Shown: positions 42,426 to 51,527 of the stretch, piece after piece
Layout: every line of letters starts with the position of its first letter
How positions within the stretch are numbered: the first letter of the stretch is position 1
Assembly (NCBI GenBank): GCA_964537555.1
Contig: CAZIAD010000010.1
Span: 1-64,000 of the forward strand
Length of the DNA stretch: 64,000 nucleotides
Source of the DNA: CAYRWR01 sp964537555
GTDB lineage: Bacteria; Spirochaetota; Brevinematia; Brevinematales; CAYRWR01
Direction of reading: 5' to 3'
Notes under the pieces: model-generated
Database searches by the model: none
What the model was told of the DNA's origin: nothing
The model's input: only the letters and a program-made list of their open reading frames with translations
Program-made: the position numbers and the translations under genes

Positions 42426-44201
42426 CTAATTCAGTGGAGTAAATTCTACCCAACTATTGGCAAATATCACACGGGTAATATAACCCTTCTTGCCCCAGTG
42501 ATTGATAGTTCCGTAAGGAGTGCCGGACTGATTGATGTCGGTTTCCCAGGATTCAGATGAGCCTTCTCTCATAAAGGCCTTAAATTCAAACCAGTCGCCT
42601 ACATTACCTTTCATCAATGCATCAAACTTCCACCAGTGATGTCCCCAGTGGTTTTCAGGATCTTCGCCATATCCGTCTACCGCATAGGTCCGTTTGGTCC
42701 CCCAGCTGGAAGGCCAGCTATCTGTAGTCCAGTCCAGGGCAGATTCAGTGAACCAGTCCAGCGAATTGTCTGCCGCTTTTATAGAGGCGGTAGTGGCATT
42801 CAGTGTATTCAGGTAGGTAATAGGTTCTGCCATATCAGGATATACTGAAGGTACCAGTCCGGCATCATGTCCGCCTTTGATAAAGATATCCTGTCCGGAA
42901 ACAGTCTCTTTGTACATAAATACGACTGCACGTACATCGTCGCCAATAGGGCCTGAACCAGTGGTCCACACAGCATAATTGTTGCCTGAAGCTTTTAGAG
43001 TCCAACCGCTTCCCGGATTCCAGTCTCCGCCCCCGATCTTGACGGCTACTTTTCCGTCAATGATAGCAGCATACTTACTGCCGTCAGCCACCTGTATGGC
43101 TACTGTAGATTCAGAATGGATACCCTGAGATTTTCTGACTGCGATCAGCTCATCTATGGCTGATTTCAGGCCCCAGTCATAGTAATGGGTCCAGTAGACT
43201 GTAGGAATTCCCGGGTGAGTCAAAATATAGGCATATCCCTGCATCATTCCGGAAGAGGGGAAAGGCCAGTGATTCTGCCCGCCTCCAGGGCTGGCACCGG
43301 TATCGTGATTATCCACAAATGTCACCATCTTGGCAGGCCACCAGCCGATGCCTCCGATGGGTTTGCCTCCATCAGACAGACGCCAGTATTCACTGCGTTC
43401 CACAGCCAGCATAAGCTGCCACTTGGTAGTAAAGTCAAATGTGGCAGACTTGCCACCGGCTGCATTTACCCAGTCGATCAGCTTTTGTTTATGATAATTT
43501 ACACCTGAACCGGATGCATAATAGTCTCCGGTAATATCAGGCCAGTACTCTCCTACTGAAAGAGAAGGTGAAGTACCGTCATTGTAGAGGCCATTATAAT
43601 ACCCGCTGTAACCCTTGGTATAGTCGTATCTCCAGCCGTCATAGCCTATGGTATTTTTGAGCCAGTTCATCCACTCTATTATGGAAGCCTGGACATAAGC
43701 CTTGGTATGGTCAATATCACGTGCCGCAGCATATCCCGCTCCCGTGTCCCAGGCTCCGGTAGACGCAGTCCACTCATCATCCAGGGTCACGGAATCAGTT
43801 CCCCAGGTGGGTTCTGTGAAATCACCCCATCCCGTGGTCCCCACACGGTGATTGATCACGATATCAGCAATAGCATCTACACCGCGATTATTAAGCTGTG
43901 CAATAGCATTCTGCAGCTGACTCTGGGTACCATATCCGGAATTCTGATTATACAGCTTACGGGGCAGATAACCCTCATCGCTGCCTGAATCGCTGGAAGG
44001 GGGGAACCAAACTGCATCAAACTGGGCATCAGCAATACCCTGAGCGTTATTGGCGATCACATCCCACCACGGATAGGTGGCATGAGATTCCCAATGGAAT
44101 CCCTGTAACATCACGGCTGAACTATGCCCATCATGTTCAGCAGCCCCGGCCATGCCCACCATGACCATCAACACCATCAATGCAAGCATCAATTTTTTCA
44201 T
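42426..44201 (-). CDS. Secreted alpha-amylase 1, GH13_6-like, with C-terminal module
   Basis: 591 residues. A signal peptide (1-20) is followed by the GH13 barrel with the nucleophile in GWRYDYTKGY (Asp193), the acid/base in SVGEYWPD (Glu218) and VDNHD (Asp300). The sequence pattern (AVMLQGFHWESH, GYLPRKL, IADIVINHRVGTTGW) fits GH13 subfamily 6, shared with plant alpha-amylases, and a beta domain of that type follows (about 360-412). The last 168 residues are a separate beta-rich module (see repeat). It hydrolyses internal alpha-1,4 bonds of starch. A -24/-12 promoter and operator lie upstream. Confidence 0.93.
   Translation of the reverse strand: MKKLMLALMVLMVMVGMAGAAEHDGHSSAVMLQGFHWESHATYPWWDVIANNAQGIADAQFDAVWFPPSSDSGSDEGYLPRKLYNQNSGYGTQSQLQNAIAQLNNRGVDAIADIVINHRVGTTGWGDFTEPTWGTDSVTLDDEWTASTGAWDTGAGYAAARDIDHTKAYVQASIIEWMNWLKNTIGYDGWRYDYTKGYSGYYNGLYNDGTSPSLSVGEYWPDITGDYYASGSGVNYHKQKLIDWVNAAGGKSATFDFTTKWQLMLAVERSEYWRLSDGGKPIGGIGWWPAKMVTFVDNHDTGASPGGGQNHWPFPSSGMMQGYAYILTHPGIPTVYWTHYYDWGLKSAIDELIAVRKSQGIHSESTVAIQVADGSKYAAIIDGKVAVKIGGGDWNPGSGWTLKASGNNYAVWTTGSGPIGDDVRAVVFMYKETVSGQDIFIKGGHDAGLVPSVYPDMAEPITYLNTLNATTASIKAADNSLDWFTESALDWTTDSWPSSWGTKRTYAVDGYGEDPENHWGHHWWKFDALMKGNVGDWFEFKAFMREGSSESWETDINQSGTPYGTINHWGKKGYITRVIFANSWVEFTPLN
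42429..42935 (-). repeat. Starch-locus module, copy 1 (C-terminal)
   Basis: A region coding for about 168 residues, from VRAVVFMYKETVSGQDIFIK to WVEFTPL. Similar modules end alpha-amylases of marine bacteria. Tryptophans (DWTTDSW, HHWWKFD) suggest a sugar-binding face. Confidence 0.75.
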
Positions 44202-44224
44202 TTCGTCTCTCCTTATTTATTGAT

Positions 44225-44244
44225 TTGCAGTAAGATTACTGCAA
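44225..44244 (-). repeat. 20-bp palindrome in the amylase 1 leader
   Basis: TTGCAGTAA and TTACTGCAA around GA, a perfect 9-bp inverted repeat. It overlaps the operator at 44240-44253 by five bases and may be a second operator half or an RNA hairpin. Confidence 0.55.
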
Positions 44245-44253
44245 GCCCTTACA
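44240..44253 (-). promoter_or_regulatory. LacI/cre-like operator, amylase 1
   Basis: Minus strand TGTAAGGGCTTGCA, eight bases after the -12 box. Fits the consensus TGTAAGNGCTTACA shared by all five units. Confidence 0.75.
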
Positions 44254-44261
44254 TGTTTCTT

Positions 44262-44276
44262 GCAATTTTTATGCCA
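44262..44276 (-). promoter_or_regulatory. Sigma-54-type promoter, amylase 1
   Basis: Minus strand TGGCAT, five bases, TTGC: the -24 GG and -12 GC pair with correct spacing. No sigma-70 -35/-10 pair is better placed. Confidence 0.8.
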
Positions 44277-44366
44277 AAATATTTTTGAAAATTTCTATTT
44301 GCCTGTCTTATAAAGAGTTATAAGTTTCAAATTATTGTAAGTGTGCGTGATGAATGCTACACAATG

Positions 44367-44377
44367 TGCACCGTGCA
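44367..44377. promoter_or_regulatory. Putative enhancer site, amylase 1
   Basis: TGCACCGTGCA, a palindrome of five-base arms with one central base, centred about 122 bases upstream of the expected transcription start. Confidence 0.55.
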
Positions 44378-44394
44378 AATAATAATTGCGAAAT

Positions 44395-44422
44395 AAAAAG
44401 GCCGCCTCCTGAGGAGACGGCC
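44395..44422 (-). terminator. Terminator after alpha-amylase 2
   Basis: GGCCG-x-CTCCT and AGGAG-x-CGGCC arms with one mismatch, then T residues on the minus strand. It sits next to the amylase 1 enhancer site. Confidence 0.8.
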
Positions 44423-44444
44423 TTATATCAGATTTAAGATCTAT

Positions 44445-46211
44445 TTACAGAGAGGTAAACTCAACCCAGCTGTTGGCAAATATCACACGGGTGATATAAC
44501 CCTTCTTGCCCCAGTGATTGATTGTACTGTAAGGTGTACCGGACTGACTGATATCAGTCTCCCAGCTTTCAACGCCATTTTGTCTCATAAAGGCTTTAAA
44601 TTCATACCAGTCGCCTTTTGCACCCTGCATATTTACATCGAATTTCCACCAGTGCTGACCCCATTTATTTTCAGGATCTTCACCATATCCATCTACGGCA
44701 TAGGTGCGCTTGGTTCCCCAGCTGGCAGGCCAAATATCGGTAGTCCAGTCCAGAGCTGACTCTGTACCCCAGTCCAGGCTGCTGTCGTTAGCCTTGATAG
44801 CTGCAGTAGTAGTATTCTTGGTATTCAGGTAAGTAATAGGCTCACTCATAGAAGGATATACTGAGGGTACCAGGCCGGCATCATGTCCACCTTTTACGAA
44901 AATGTCCTGTCCGGATACTGTCTGTTTCTGCATAAATATCACTGTTCTTACGCTTCCTCCGGGAGGGGGAGGAGGAGTAGTGCTCTTAGTCCATACTGCA
45001 TAATTGTTCCCGGAAGCCGCAATAGTCCAGCCTGTTCCAGGAGTCCAGCTTCCACTACCTATCTTCACAGCTACTTTATTGTCTATAATAGCAGCATACT
45101 TGGTAGAATCAGCTGCCTGAATCACCAGTGAACTGGTAGATGTAATGCCCTGAGCTTTTCTGATAGCAATCAGTTCATTGATAGCAGTCTTCAGGCCCCA
45201 ATCATAGTAATGTACCCAATAAACCATAGGGATTCCCGGATGTGTCAGGATATAAGCATACCCTTCCATTACTTTATCACCAGGGAATGGCCAGTGATTC
45301 TGTCCACCAGGGGTGGAAGGGCCGGTGTCATGGTTATCCAGGAAGGTCACTGCCTTGGCAGGCCACCATCCGATCACACCAGGAGCTTTTCCGGATCCGT
45401 CATTCAATCTCCAGTACTGACCCTGAACCGCTAATTGTAATATACCCTTAGTCGTAAAATCGAAAGAAGCAGATTTTCCACCGGCTGCATTTACCCAGTC
45501 GATGATCTGTTGACGGTGAGGGTTAGGATTATTTACATCAAGGTTGTCCCACAGCTCACCTACTGACATCACAGGGGCAGTAGCATCATTATAGATACCG
45601 TTGTAATAACCACTGTAACCCTTGGTATAGTCATATCTCCAGCCGTCGTACCCAATATATGATTTCAGCCAGCCCATCCATTGAATGATAGATGCCTGCA
45701 CATAAGACTGTGTATGGTCAATATCACGGGCAGCAGCATATCCGCTACCTGTATCCCAGTTTCCACTGGATGCAGCCCATTCATCATCCCTGGTCACTGA
45801 GTCAGTGCCCCAGGCCGGTTCAGTAAAGTCACCCCAGCCGGTAGTACCTACACGGTGATTGATCACTATATCTGCTATGGCTTTTACACCCTGAGCATGC
45901 AATTGATTAATGGCATTTTTTAGCTGTGCCTCTGAGCCATAGGCGTTGGCCTGGACATACAGCTTACGAGGTAAATAACCTTCATCACTGGCAGCATCAG
46001 ATGAGGGAGGAAACCACACCATGCTAAAACCGCCCGCTTTTATATCCCCTGCTTTGGAAGCAATAATATTATACCAGTCACTCTGATGTGACTCCCAGTG
46101 GAACCCCTGCAGCATCACAGCGGAACTGTTTCCGTCATGTTCAGCAGCATTCATCATTGGTGCGATCACAAATACTAATGCAGCAATCAGACCCAATACA
46201 TACTTTTTCAT
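44445..46211 (-). CDS. Secreted alpha-amylase 2, GH13_6-like, with C-terminal module
   Basis: 588 residues; signal peptide (1-22) and the same GH13_6 plan as amylases 1 and 3, with nucleophile in GWRYDYTKGY, acid/base in SVGELWDN and DNHD. It differs by lacking the segment ITGDYYASGSGVNYH found after the acid/base in the other two, and having GELWDN there instead. A proline-rich linker (TTPPPPPGG) leads to the 168-residue module. It is exported and degrades starch. A -24/-12 promoter, operator and two enhancer-like palindromes lie upstream. Confidence 0.93.
   Translation of the reverse strand: MKKYVLGLIAALVFVIAPMMNAAEHDGNSSAVMLQGFHWESHQSDWYNIIASKAGDIKAGGFSMVWFPPSSDAASDEGYLPRKLYVQANAYGSEAQLKNAINQLHAQGVKAIADIVINHRVGTTGWGDFTEPAWGTDSVTRDDEWAASSGNWDTGSGYAAARDIDHTQSYVQASIIQWMGWLKSYIGYDGWRYDYTKGYSGYYNGIYNDATAPVMSVGELWDNLDVNNPNPHRQQIIDWVNAAGGKSASFDFTTKGILQLAVQGQYWRLNDGSGKAPGVIGWWPAKAVTFLDNHDTGPSTPGGQNHWPFPGDKVMEGYAYILTHPGIPMVYWVHYYDWGLKTAINELIAIRKAQGITSTSSLVIQAADSTKYAAIIDNKVAVKIGSGSWTPGTGWTIAASGNNYAVWTKSTTPPPPPGGSVRTVIFMQKQTVSGQDIFVKGGHDAGLVPSVYPSMSEPITYLNTKNTTTAAIKANDSSLDWGTESALDWTTDIWPASWGTKRTYAVDGYGEDPENKWGQHWWKFDVNMQGAKGDWYEFKAFMRQNGVESWETDISQSGTPYSTINHWGKKGYITRVIFANSWVEFTSL
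44448..44951 (-). repeat. Starch-locus module, copy 2 (C-terminal)
   Basis: 168 residues, VRTVIFMQKQTVSGQDIFVK to WVEFTSL. Closest in pattern to copies 1 and 3, after a proline linker. Confidence 0.75.
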
Positions 46212-46246
46212 AATGCCTCTCCTTTGAATATTACTTACAAATAACC

Positions 46247-46260
46247 TGTAAGCTCTTACA
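46247..46260 (-). promoter_or_regulatory. LacI/cre-like operator, amylase 2
   Basis: Minus strand TGTAAGAGCTTACA, flanked by C and G; six-base perfect arms. Eight bases after the -12 box. A further CTTACA half-site lies at 46234. Confidence 0.8.
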
Positions 46261-46268
46261 GTATAATT

Positions 46269-46283
46269 GCAATTATTGTGCCA
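46269..46283 (-). promoter_or_regulatory. Sigma-54-type promoter, amylase 2
   Basis: Minus strand TGGCAC, five bases, TTGC, preceded by C: a near-consensus -24/-12 element. Confidence 0.85.
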
Positions 46284-46340
46284 GACGGTTTATGGTTTCA
46301 TAACTCTATAATATAAAAGGAGTTAGGTTTTCAGTATTAT

Positions 46341-46382
46341 TGCACATGTGCACTTCAGTGCAGATTTCGTGTGCACGGTGCA
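46341..46382. promoter_or_regulatory. Putative tandem enhancer sites, amylase 2
   Basis: TGCACATGTGCA (46341-46352) and TGCACGGTGCA (46372-46382), centred about 90 and 120 bases upstream of the expected start, three helical turns apart. Another TGCAC/GTGCA pair lies between them (46349-46362). Confidence 0.6.
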
Positions 46383-46474
46383 TATTTCTGTGCAGCTAAT
46401 TTATTAACTGACAATGATATATAAACGAATTTGTTATTTTGTATTATTTCTAAAAATGATTGTATTACCTATAA

Positions 46475-46506
46475 AATAAAAAAGGAGCTGCATTACGCAG
46501 CCCCTT
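46475..46506 (-). terminator. Terminator after alpha-amylase 3
   Basis: Minus strand GGGGCTGC and GCAGCTCC around five bases (one G-U pair), then a T-rich run. Confidence 0.75.
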
Positions 46507-46533
46507 TGAAACACACCTTTTTTTACGGAATTT

Positions 46534-48312
46534 TTATAATGATATAAACTCCACCCAGTTCTCTGAGAACCTGACCCGGGTGATATAACCTTTTTTACCC
46601 CAGTGATTTATAGTACTCTGAGGTGTACCGGACTGACCGATATTAGGTTCCCAGGTCTCTGATGTTCCCTGTCTCAGGAATGCCTTAAATTCAAACCAGT
46701 TTCCTGCAGAACCAGTCATATTTACATCAAACTTCCACCAATGAGTGCCCCATTTGTTTTCAGGGTCTTCACCATAACCATCGGTAGCATAGGTCTTTTT
46801 GGCTCCCCAGCTGGAGGGCCACACATTACAGGTCCAGTCCAGGGCAGACTCGGTGCCCCAGTCCAGACTGGCATCGTTGGCTTTTATAGAAGCAGTAGTA
46901 GTATTTTTAGTATTGAGATAAGTGATAGGCTCACTCATGCTGGGATAGCTTCCCGGAACCAGTCCGGCATCATGCCCCCCTTTAATGAAGATATCCTGGC
47001 CGGTAACTGTCTCTTTGTACATATATACTACGGTACGTACGGTTCCACTGGGTGGAGGGGGAGTACTGCTCTTAGTCCAGACAGTATACTTGTTTCCTGA
47101 GGCAGCCTGTGTCCACCCGGTCCCCGGGCTCCAGCTACCCGCACCGATCTTGACCGCTACCTTATTATCAATGATGGCAGCATATTTACTACTATCTGCT
47201 ACCTGTATAGCGACTGTAGAGGTAGAGGTCAGGCCCTGGGTCTTTCTGATATTGATCAGGTCTTTAATATTCTGTTTAACCCCATAATCATAGAAATGAG
47301 GCCAGTATACACTGGGGATTCCCGGGTGAGTCAGGATGTAAGCATAACCCTGCATGATCTCAGCAGAGGGAAAAGGCCAGTGATCCTGTCCGCCACCGGG
47401 GCTGGATCCTGTATCATGATTATCTATAAAGGTGACCATCTTGGCAGGCCAGTAGCCGATACCACCGATACACTTGGTACCATCTTTGAGACGCCAGTAC
47501 TCATTGCGCTGTACAGCCAGCATAAGCTGCCACTTTGTGGTAAAGTCAAAGGTGGCAGATTTGCCATTGGCAGCATTTACCCAATCCATCAGTTTCTGGC
47601 GATGGTAGTTGACACCGCTGCCGGACGCATAATAGTCACCGGTAATATCGGGCCAGTACTCCCCTACACTCATCTGGGGGGCTGTGGCATCGTTATAAAT
47701 ACCGTTGTAATATCCGGAATAGCCCTTGGTGTAGTCATAACGCCATCCCTTGTAACCTATGGTATTCTTCATCCACTTCATCCAGTTGATGATGGAAGTC
47801 TGCACATAAGCCTTAGTGTGGTCTATGTCCCGGGCTGCGGCATAACCCGCGCCGGTATCATTAGCCCCGGTAGCCCCGGTCCACTCATCATTTCCACACA
47901 CTGAGTCACTGCCCCAGGTAGGCTGAGTAAAATCGCCCCATCCGGTAGTCCCTACCCGGTGATTGATAACGATATCAGCGATCGATATCACACCCCGGTT
48001 ATTCAGCTGCGTAATAGCATTCTGCAGCTGAGACTGGGTACCATACTTACTAGTCTGCACCTCCAGCTTACGCGGGAGATAGCCCTGATCGCTGCCGGCA
48101 TCACCGGAGGGGGGAAACCACACCATAGTATACCCCGCACTCTGGATATCAGCCGCCTTGTTGGCGATCTCATTCCACCATGAGCTCGATGTCCAGGAAT
48201 TCCAATGGAAGCCCTGTAGCATCACAGCCTTACTGTTCCCGTCATGTTCTGCACCATGGCTGAGGTTAAAGCCGAACATGAGTACCAGCACTAACAACAC
48301 TCTCTTTTTCAT
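46534..48312 (-). CDS. Secreted alpha-amylase 3, GH13_6-like, with C-terminal module
   Basis: 592 residues. Signal peptide (1-20); GH13_6 barrel with GWRYDYTKGY, SVGEYWPD and IDNHDTG holding the three catalytic acids. A short proline linker (SSTPPPPSG) leads to the 168-residue module. It is closest to amylase 1 in the acid/base loop (ITGDYYASGSGVNYH). Its first codons MKKRVL and 5' leader resemble those of the small secreted protein at 55928-56428, as if the leader and signal sequence had been copied. A 200-base leader separates the promoter from the ATG. Confidence 0.93.
   Translation of the reverse strand: MKKRVLLVLVLMFGFNLSHGAEHDGNSKAVMLQGFHWNSWTSSSWWNEIANKAADIQSAGYTMVWFPPSGDAGSDQGYLPRKLEVQTSKYGTQSQLQNAITQLNNRGVISIADIVINHRVGTTGWGDFTQPTWGSDSVCGNDEWTGATGANDTGAGYAAARDIDHTKAYVQTSIINWMKWMKNTIGYKGWRYDYTKGYSGYYNGIYNDATAPQMSVGEYWPDITGDYYASGSGVNYHRQKLMDWVNAANGKSATFDFTTKWQLMLAVQRNEYWRLKDGTKCIGGIGYWPAKMVTFIDNHDTGSSPGGGQDHWPFPSAEIMQGYAYILTHPGIPSVYWPHFYDYGVKQNIKDLINIRKTQGLTSTSTVAIQVADSSKYAAIIDNKVAVKIGAGSWSPGTGWTQAASGNKYTVWTKSSTPPPPSGTVRTVVYMYKETVTGQDIFIKGGHDAGLVPGSYPSMSEPITYLNTKNTTTASIKANDASLDWGTESALDWTCNVWPSSWGAKKTYATDGYGEDPENKWGTHWWKFDVNMTGSAGNWFEFKAFLRQGTSETWEPNIGQSGTPQSTINHWGKKGYITRVRFSENWVEFISL
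46537..47040 (-). repeat. Starch-locus module, copy 3 (C-terminal)
   Basis: 168 residues, VRTVVYMYKETVTGQDIFIK to WVEFISL. Confidence 0.75.
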
Positions 48313-48393
48313 AGTACTCTCCTTTTCTGATTTATACAGTACTTTTTCTTTTTAAAATGACAAAAATGAGGTTTCACAAATGCAGGCGGTTAA

Positions 48394-48445
48394 GAATGGA
48401 ATGGGTAAGACATGTTATCTTTTCACCATAACCCATTATTCATTC
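48394..48445 (-). promoter_or_regulatory. Structured 5' leader element, amylase 3
   Basis: Three nested stems on the plus strand: GAATG/CATTC, AATGGGT/ACCCATT and AAGA/TCTT. On the mRNA it contains AATGGGTTATGGTG. A matching fold sits in the leader at 56513-56578. Confidence 0.6.
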
Positions 48446-48498
48446 ATTCGTTCGCTTAATCACTTCTTCATTACCAAAAACGTTTCCGGTCTGCCCAC

Positions 48499-48512
48499 CG
48501 TGAGCGCTTACA
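48499..48512 (-). promoter_or_regulatory. LacI/cre-like operator, amylase 3
   Basis: Minus strand TGTAAGCGCTCACG, eight bases after the -12 box. The core TGTAAGCGCT matches the cre consensus. Confidence 0.75.
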
Positions 48513-48520
48513 CATATATT

Positions 48521-48535
48521 GCAATTAGTATGCCA
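48521..48535 (-). promoter_or_regulatory. Sigma-54-type promoter, amylase 3
   Basis: Minus strand TGGCAT, five bases, TTGC. At 48625-48635 a degenerate form of the enhancer palindrome (8 of 11 bases) lies at the same -121 distance. Confidence 0.75.
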
Positions 48536-48644
48536 TTTTAAAACTAAATTCGTAATTTCATATACTGCAATACTATTCTATTTTTAAGATTGACATGAGG
48601 ATTAAAAATCTGTGCAATAAAAAGTGCGCCCTGCCTTTTGCAAC

Positions 48645-48677
48645 AAAAAAAAAGGGCTGCCCAAATGGCAGCCCTTT
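48645..48677 (-). terminator. Terminator after the 939-residue GH13 enzyme
   Basis: AAAGGGCTGCC pairs with GGCAGCCCTTT around five bases; a nine-base T run follows on the minus strand. Confidence 0.92.
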
Positions 48678-48693
48678 GCTCTTACTTTTTCGA

Positions 48694-51513
48694 CTATTGC
48701 TGGAAGATAATACCTGATGAACCCTGAATGGTCACGGTAGCTTTATAGTTTACTACACTGATAGTAGAAGTTCCATTCACATAGTTCTCGCCTATCACCT
48801 TGGTCCAGGTACCATTAGCAGGGAAGCCCAGAGACACAGTACGTGAAGAGGAGTTCAGATTCAAGAGTATTACAAACTTCTTGTCTGTGGGTCCGGCTGT
48901 CATTGAATATCCGATGACATTGGCATCACCGGTCCAGGGGGTATACTGCCATGCAAATCCGCTTTCATTGGCCGGGCGCAAGGCAGGATTATTCTTACGC
49001 AGAGTAAATACTCCTGCATAATAATTTTTAATATCACTAAAGGTATTCAGGTAAGACCAATCCAGGGGTATCTCAGAGATGTCCTGTCCTTCTCTGGGTC
49101 TCAGGAATTCCTGGCCCATCCACAGCATGGGTACACCCATAGAGGTAGCCAGCATCACAGCGGCAGCTCTGGTTCTCCATTTTTTTCCTTCGTCATTGAA
49201 CCCAGCGATCCCCAGCAGTCTGCCCAGAGTATCTTCATCATGTGATTCAACATAGTTCAGGGCTTCTACCGGACTGGCTGCCCAACCCTCATCTTTAGAA
49301 TAATAGATATGGCTGGCCATTCCATTCATGTTGGCACCATTCCAGTTACACAGGAGGTCGATACCATAGTCATGATATCCGTCAGCCCACTGTCCACCCC
49401 AGGTCCGCAGTGCAGTATTATTAGGAAGGTTTTCATAATTAAAGTATACATTAGGGTCAATAGCGGAACAATGGTTCTTTACAGCATAGATAAAGTTATA
49501 GTCTATCCATCCGTTACCGGTAGCATCAAATCTGAATCCGTCGATGTGATATTCTTTCATCCACATTTCCAGGTTGTCTTTTCCTAAGCGCTGTACAATG
49601 GGATGAGCGGTATTGAGCCGGTTACCCCAGGGTGTAGCCCCGCTGAAATATGCCACATTATCTATTGTCCAGAGCCAGTTATCGTTGTTGGCAGTATGGT
49701 TGAATACCATATCCAGCACAACAGCAATGCCGTGGTTGTGGGCGGCATTTACCAGCTCTTTGAGCTGATCCACACCGTTCTGGCCTACCAGAGGATCTTT
49801 GGCATATCCGCTCTCGGGAGCAAAGAACAGAGAAGTGTTATATCCCCATCCATATCCGGCATCGGGGAACTCAGATATAGGCATAAGCTCAATAGCAGTG
49901 ATACCCAGACTCTGCAGATAAGGCAGTTTTTCAATCACACCGGCATATTTACCCCGGTTTACTGAGGATACAGTGGTGTCTGCAGAAGTCAGGTCTTTTA
50001 TATGCAATTCATAGATTGAATAATAGGACCATCCCGGTCTGCCCCAGCTGCTGTCAGTCCAGTTAAATGTAGAATGATCTACTACAACTGAGTTACCACC
50101 GGACCATCGGTTATACTGAGAGTAAGGGTCTGCAGTCACTGTAACCTGGTCGATGACAAACTTATATTCTGATCCTTTTACAGCAGTAGGTACAAATCCC
50201 CACCACACCTGATCATTGATTCCACCCACTATTTTAGTCAAAGGAGTCTCTGTGGTCACTCCGCCTGTGGTGACTCTTACTTTAACACTGGAGGCCAGTC
50301 TCTGCCAGATGGCAAACTGGGTTCCGTTTGAATAGAGCTTAGCTCCCAGATTTCCGCTGAAATATCCCGGATGGGGATTAGACCCGCCATCTATAACAGA
50401 TACAGTGGCAGTGGTAGTAGCAGTAGTAGTCCCATCAGATACCTGTACTCTAATGGTCTTGGTACCAATAGTAGAATAGGATGTAGTAGCTGTAGCACTG
50501 CTGGAATAAGCGGTATCATAGGTACCATTATTATCCCAGTCAAATCTGTACTGCAGGGCATCACCATCAACATCACTGGAAGCTGAAGCATTGGCAGTCA
50601 CAGTTCCATTTTTAGATACGGTAGTAGGACTCACTGTCAAAGCAGCTACCGGTGCAGTATTATTCACAGTAACAGTCACTGTTTTGGTAGCAGTGAGAGT
50701 ACCGTCGGATACTTCGACTCTTACTGTCTTGGTACCTTTTGAAGTGTATTTATGAGTGAGGGAGGCGGTTGTGGAAAGTGCAGTGTCATACGTCCCGTCA
50801 TTCTCCCAGTCAAATCTGTATTTTAAAGTATCTCCATCCGGATCAGTGGATGCGCCGGCATTAAAGGTAAAAGTAGTGGCAATAGTCCCGGATGTAGGAG
50901 TAGCACTTAAAGCGGCTACCGGTGCCCGGTTAACCGGGACATTGAGGGCTACAAACTCTACCCAGTTTTCGGCAAAACGTACTTTGGTGATATATCCTTT
51001 CTTACCCCAGTGGTTGATAGTTGCATAAGGAGTACCGGCCTGAGCGATATTAATTTCCCATGATTCAGCTGCACCTTCTCTCATGAAGGCCTTAAACTCA
51101 TACCAGTCACCGGCTACACCGGTCATATCTACGTCAAATTTCCACCAGTGCAGGCCCATAGTATTTTCGGGGTCTTCACCATATCCGTCTACCGCATAGG
51201 TCTTCTTAGCACCCCATGCTACAGGCCAGAGATTACAGGTCCAGTCCAGAGCCGATTCTGTACCCCAGTCCAGGGATGCGTCATTGGCTTTGATAGCAGC
51301 AGTAGTCGTATTTTTAGTGTTAAAATAGGTGATAGGCTCACTCATAGAGGTGTAGGGTGTAGGTACCAGTCCGGCATCATGCCCACCCTTGATAAAGATA
51401 TCCTGTCCGGTCACAGTCTGCTTGTACATAAACACTACGGTACGGACAGCGAAAGCAGAGCTGGCTGATAGTACCATGAGTGCAGTCAATAATAGATTTC
51501 TTAATGTTTTCAT
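48694..51513 (-). CDS. Secreted modular GH13 enzyme, branching-enzyme/pullulanase-like
   Basis: 939 residues. Signal peptide (1-22), the 168-residue starch-locus module (23-190), two PKD-like repeats (about 195-370, each with DxDGDxLxYRFDWxNDGTYDT), then an N-terminal CBM48-like part (about 378-480) and a GH13 barrel. The barrel has GYNTSLFFAPESGY, the nucleophile in DGFRFDATG, the acid in NYENLP and ESHDED. The pattern is close to branching enzymes, trehalohydrolases and pullulanases rather than to the amylases here. It may debranch or remodel starch outside the cell. It begins 14 bases after the small secreted protein gene at 51528. Confidence 0.88.
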   Translation of the reverse strand: MKTLRNLLLTALMVLSASSAFAVRTVVFMYKQTVTGQDIFIKGGHDAGLVPTPYTSMSEPITYFNTKNTTTAAIKANDASLDWGTESALDWTCNLWPVAWGAKKTYAVDGYGEDPENTMGLHWWKFDVDMTGVAGDWYEFKAFMREGAAESWEINIAQAGTPYATINHWGKKGYITKVRFAENWVEFVALNVPVNRAPVAALSATPTSGTIATTFTFNAGASTDPDGDTLKYRFDWENDGTYDTALSTTASLTHKYTSKGTKTVRVEVSDGTLTATKTVTVTVNNTAPVAALTVSPTTVSKNGTVTANASASSDVDGDALQYRFDWDNNGTYDTAYSSSATATTSYSTIGTKTIRVQVSDGTTTATTTATVSVIDGGSNPHPGYFSGNLGAKLYSNGTQFAIWQRLASSVKVRVTTGGVTTETPLTKIVGGINDQVWWGFVPTAVKGSEYKFVIDQVTVTADPYSQYNRWSGGNSVVVDHSTFNWTDSSWGRPGWSYYSIYELHIKDLTSADTTVSSVNRGKYAGVIEKLPYLQSLGITAIELMPISEFPDAGYGWGYNTSLFFAPESGYAKDPLVGQNGVDQLKELVNAAHNHGIAVVLDMVFNHTANNDNWLWTIDNVAYFSGATPWGNRLNTAHPIVQRLGKDNLEMWMKEYHIDGFRFDATGNGWIDYNFIYAVKNHCSAIDPNVYFNYENLPNNTALRTWGGQWADGYHDYGIDLLCNWNGANMNGMASHIYYSKDEGWAASPVEALNYVESHDEDTLGRLLGIAGFNDEGKKWRTRAAAVMLATSMGVPMLWMGQEFLRPREGQDISEIPLDWSYLNTFSDIKNYYAGVFTLRKNNPALRPANESGFAWQYTPWTGDANVIGYSMTAGPTDKKFVILLNLNSSSRTVSLGFPANGTWTKVIGENYVNGTSTISVVNYKATVTIQGSSGIIFQQ
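50944..51447 (-). repeat. Starch-locus module, copy 4 (N-terminal)
   Basis: 168 residues directly after the signal peptide, VRTVVFMYKQTVTGQDIFIK to WVEFVAL. It is the same module as in the amylases but at the opposite end. Confidence 0.75.
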
Positions 51514-51527
51514 TTTTTCACTCCCTT

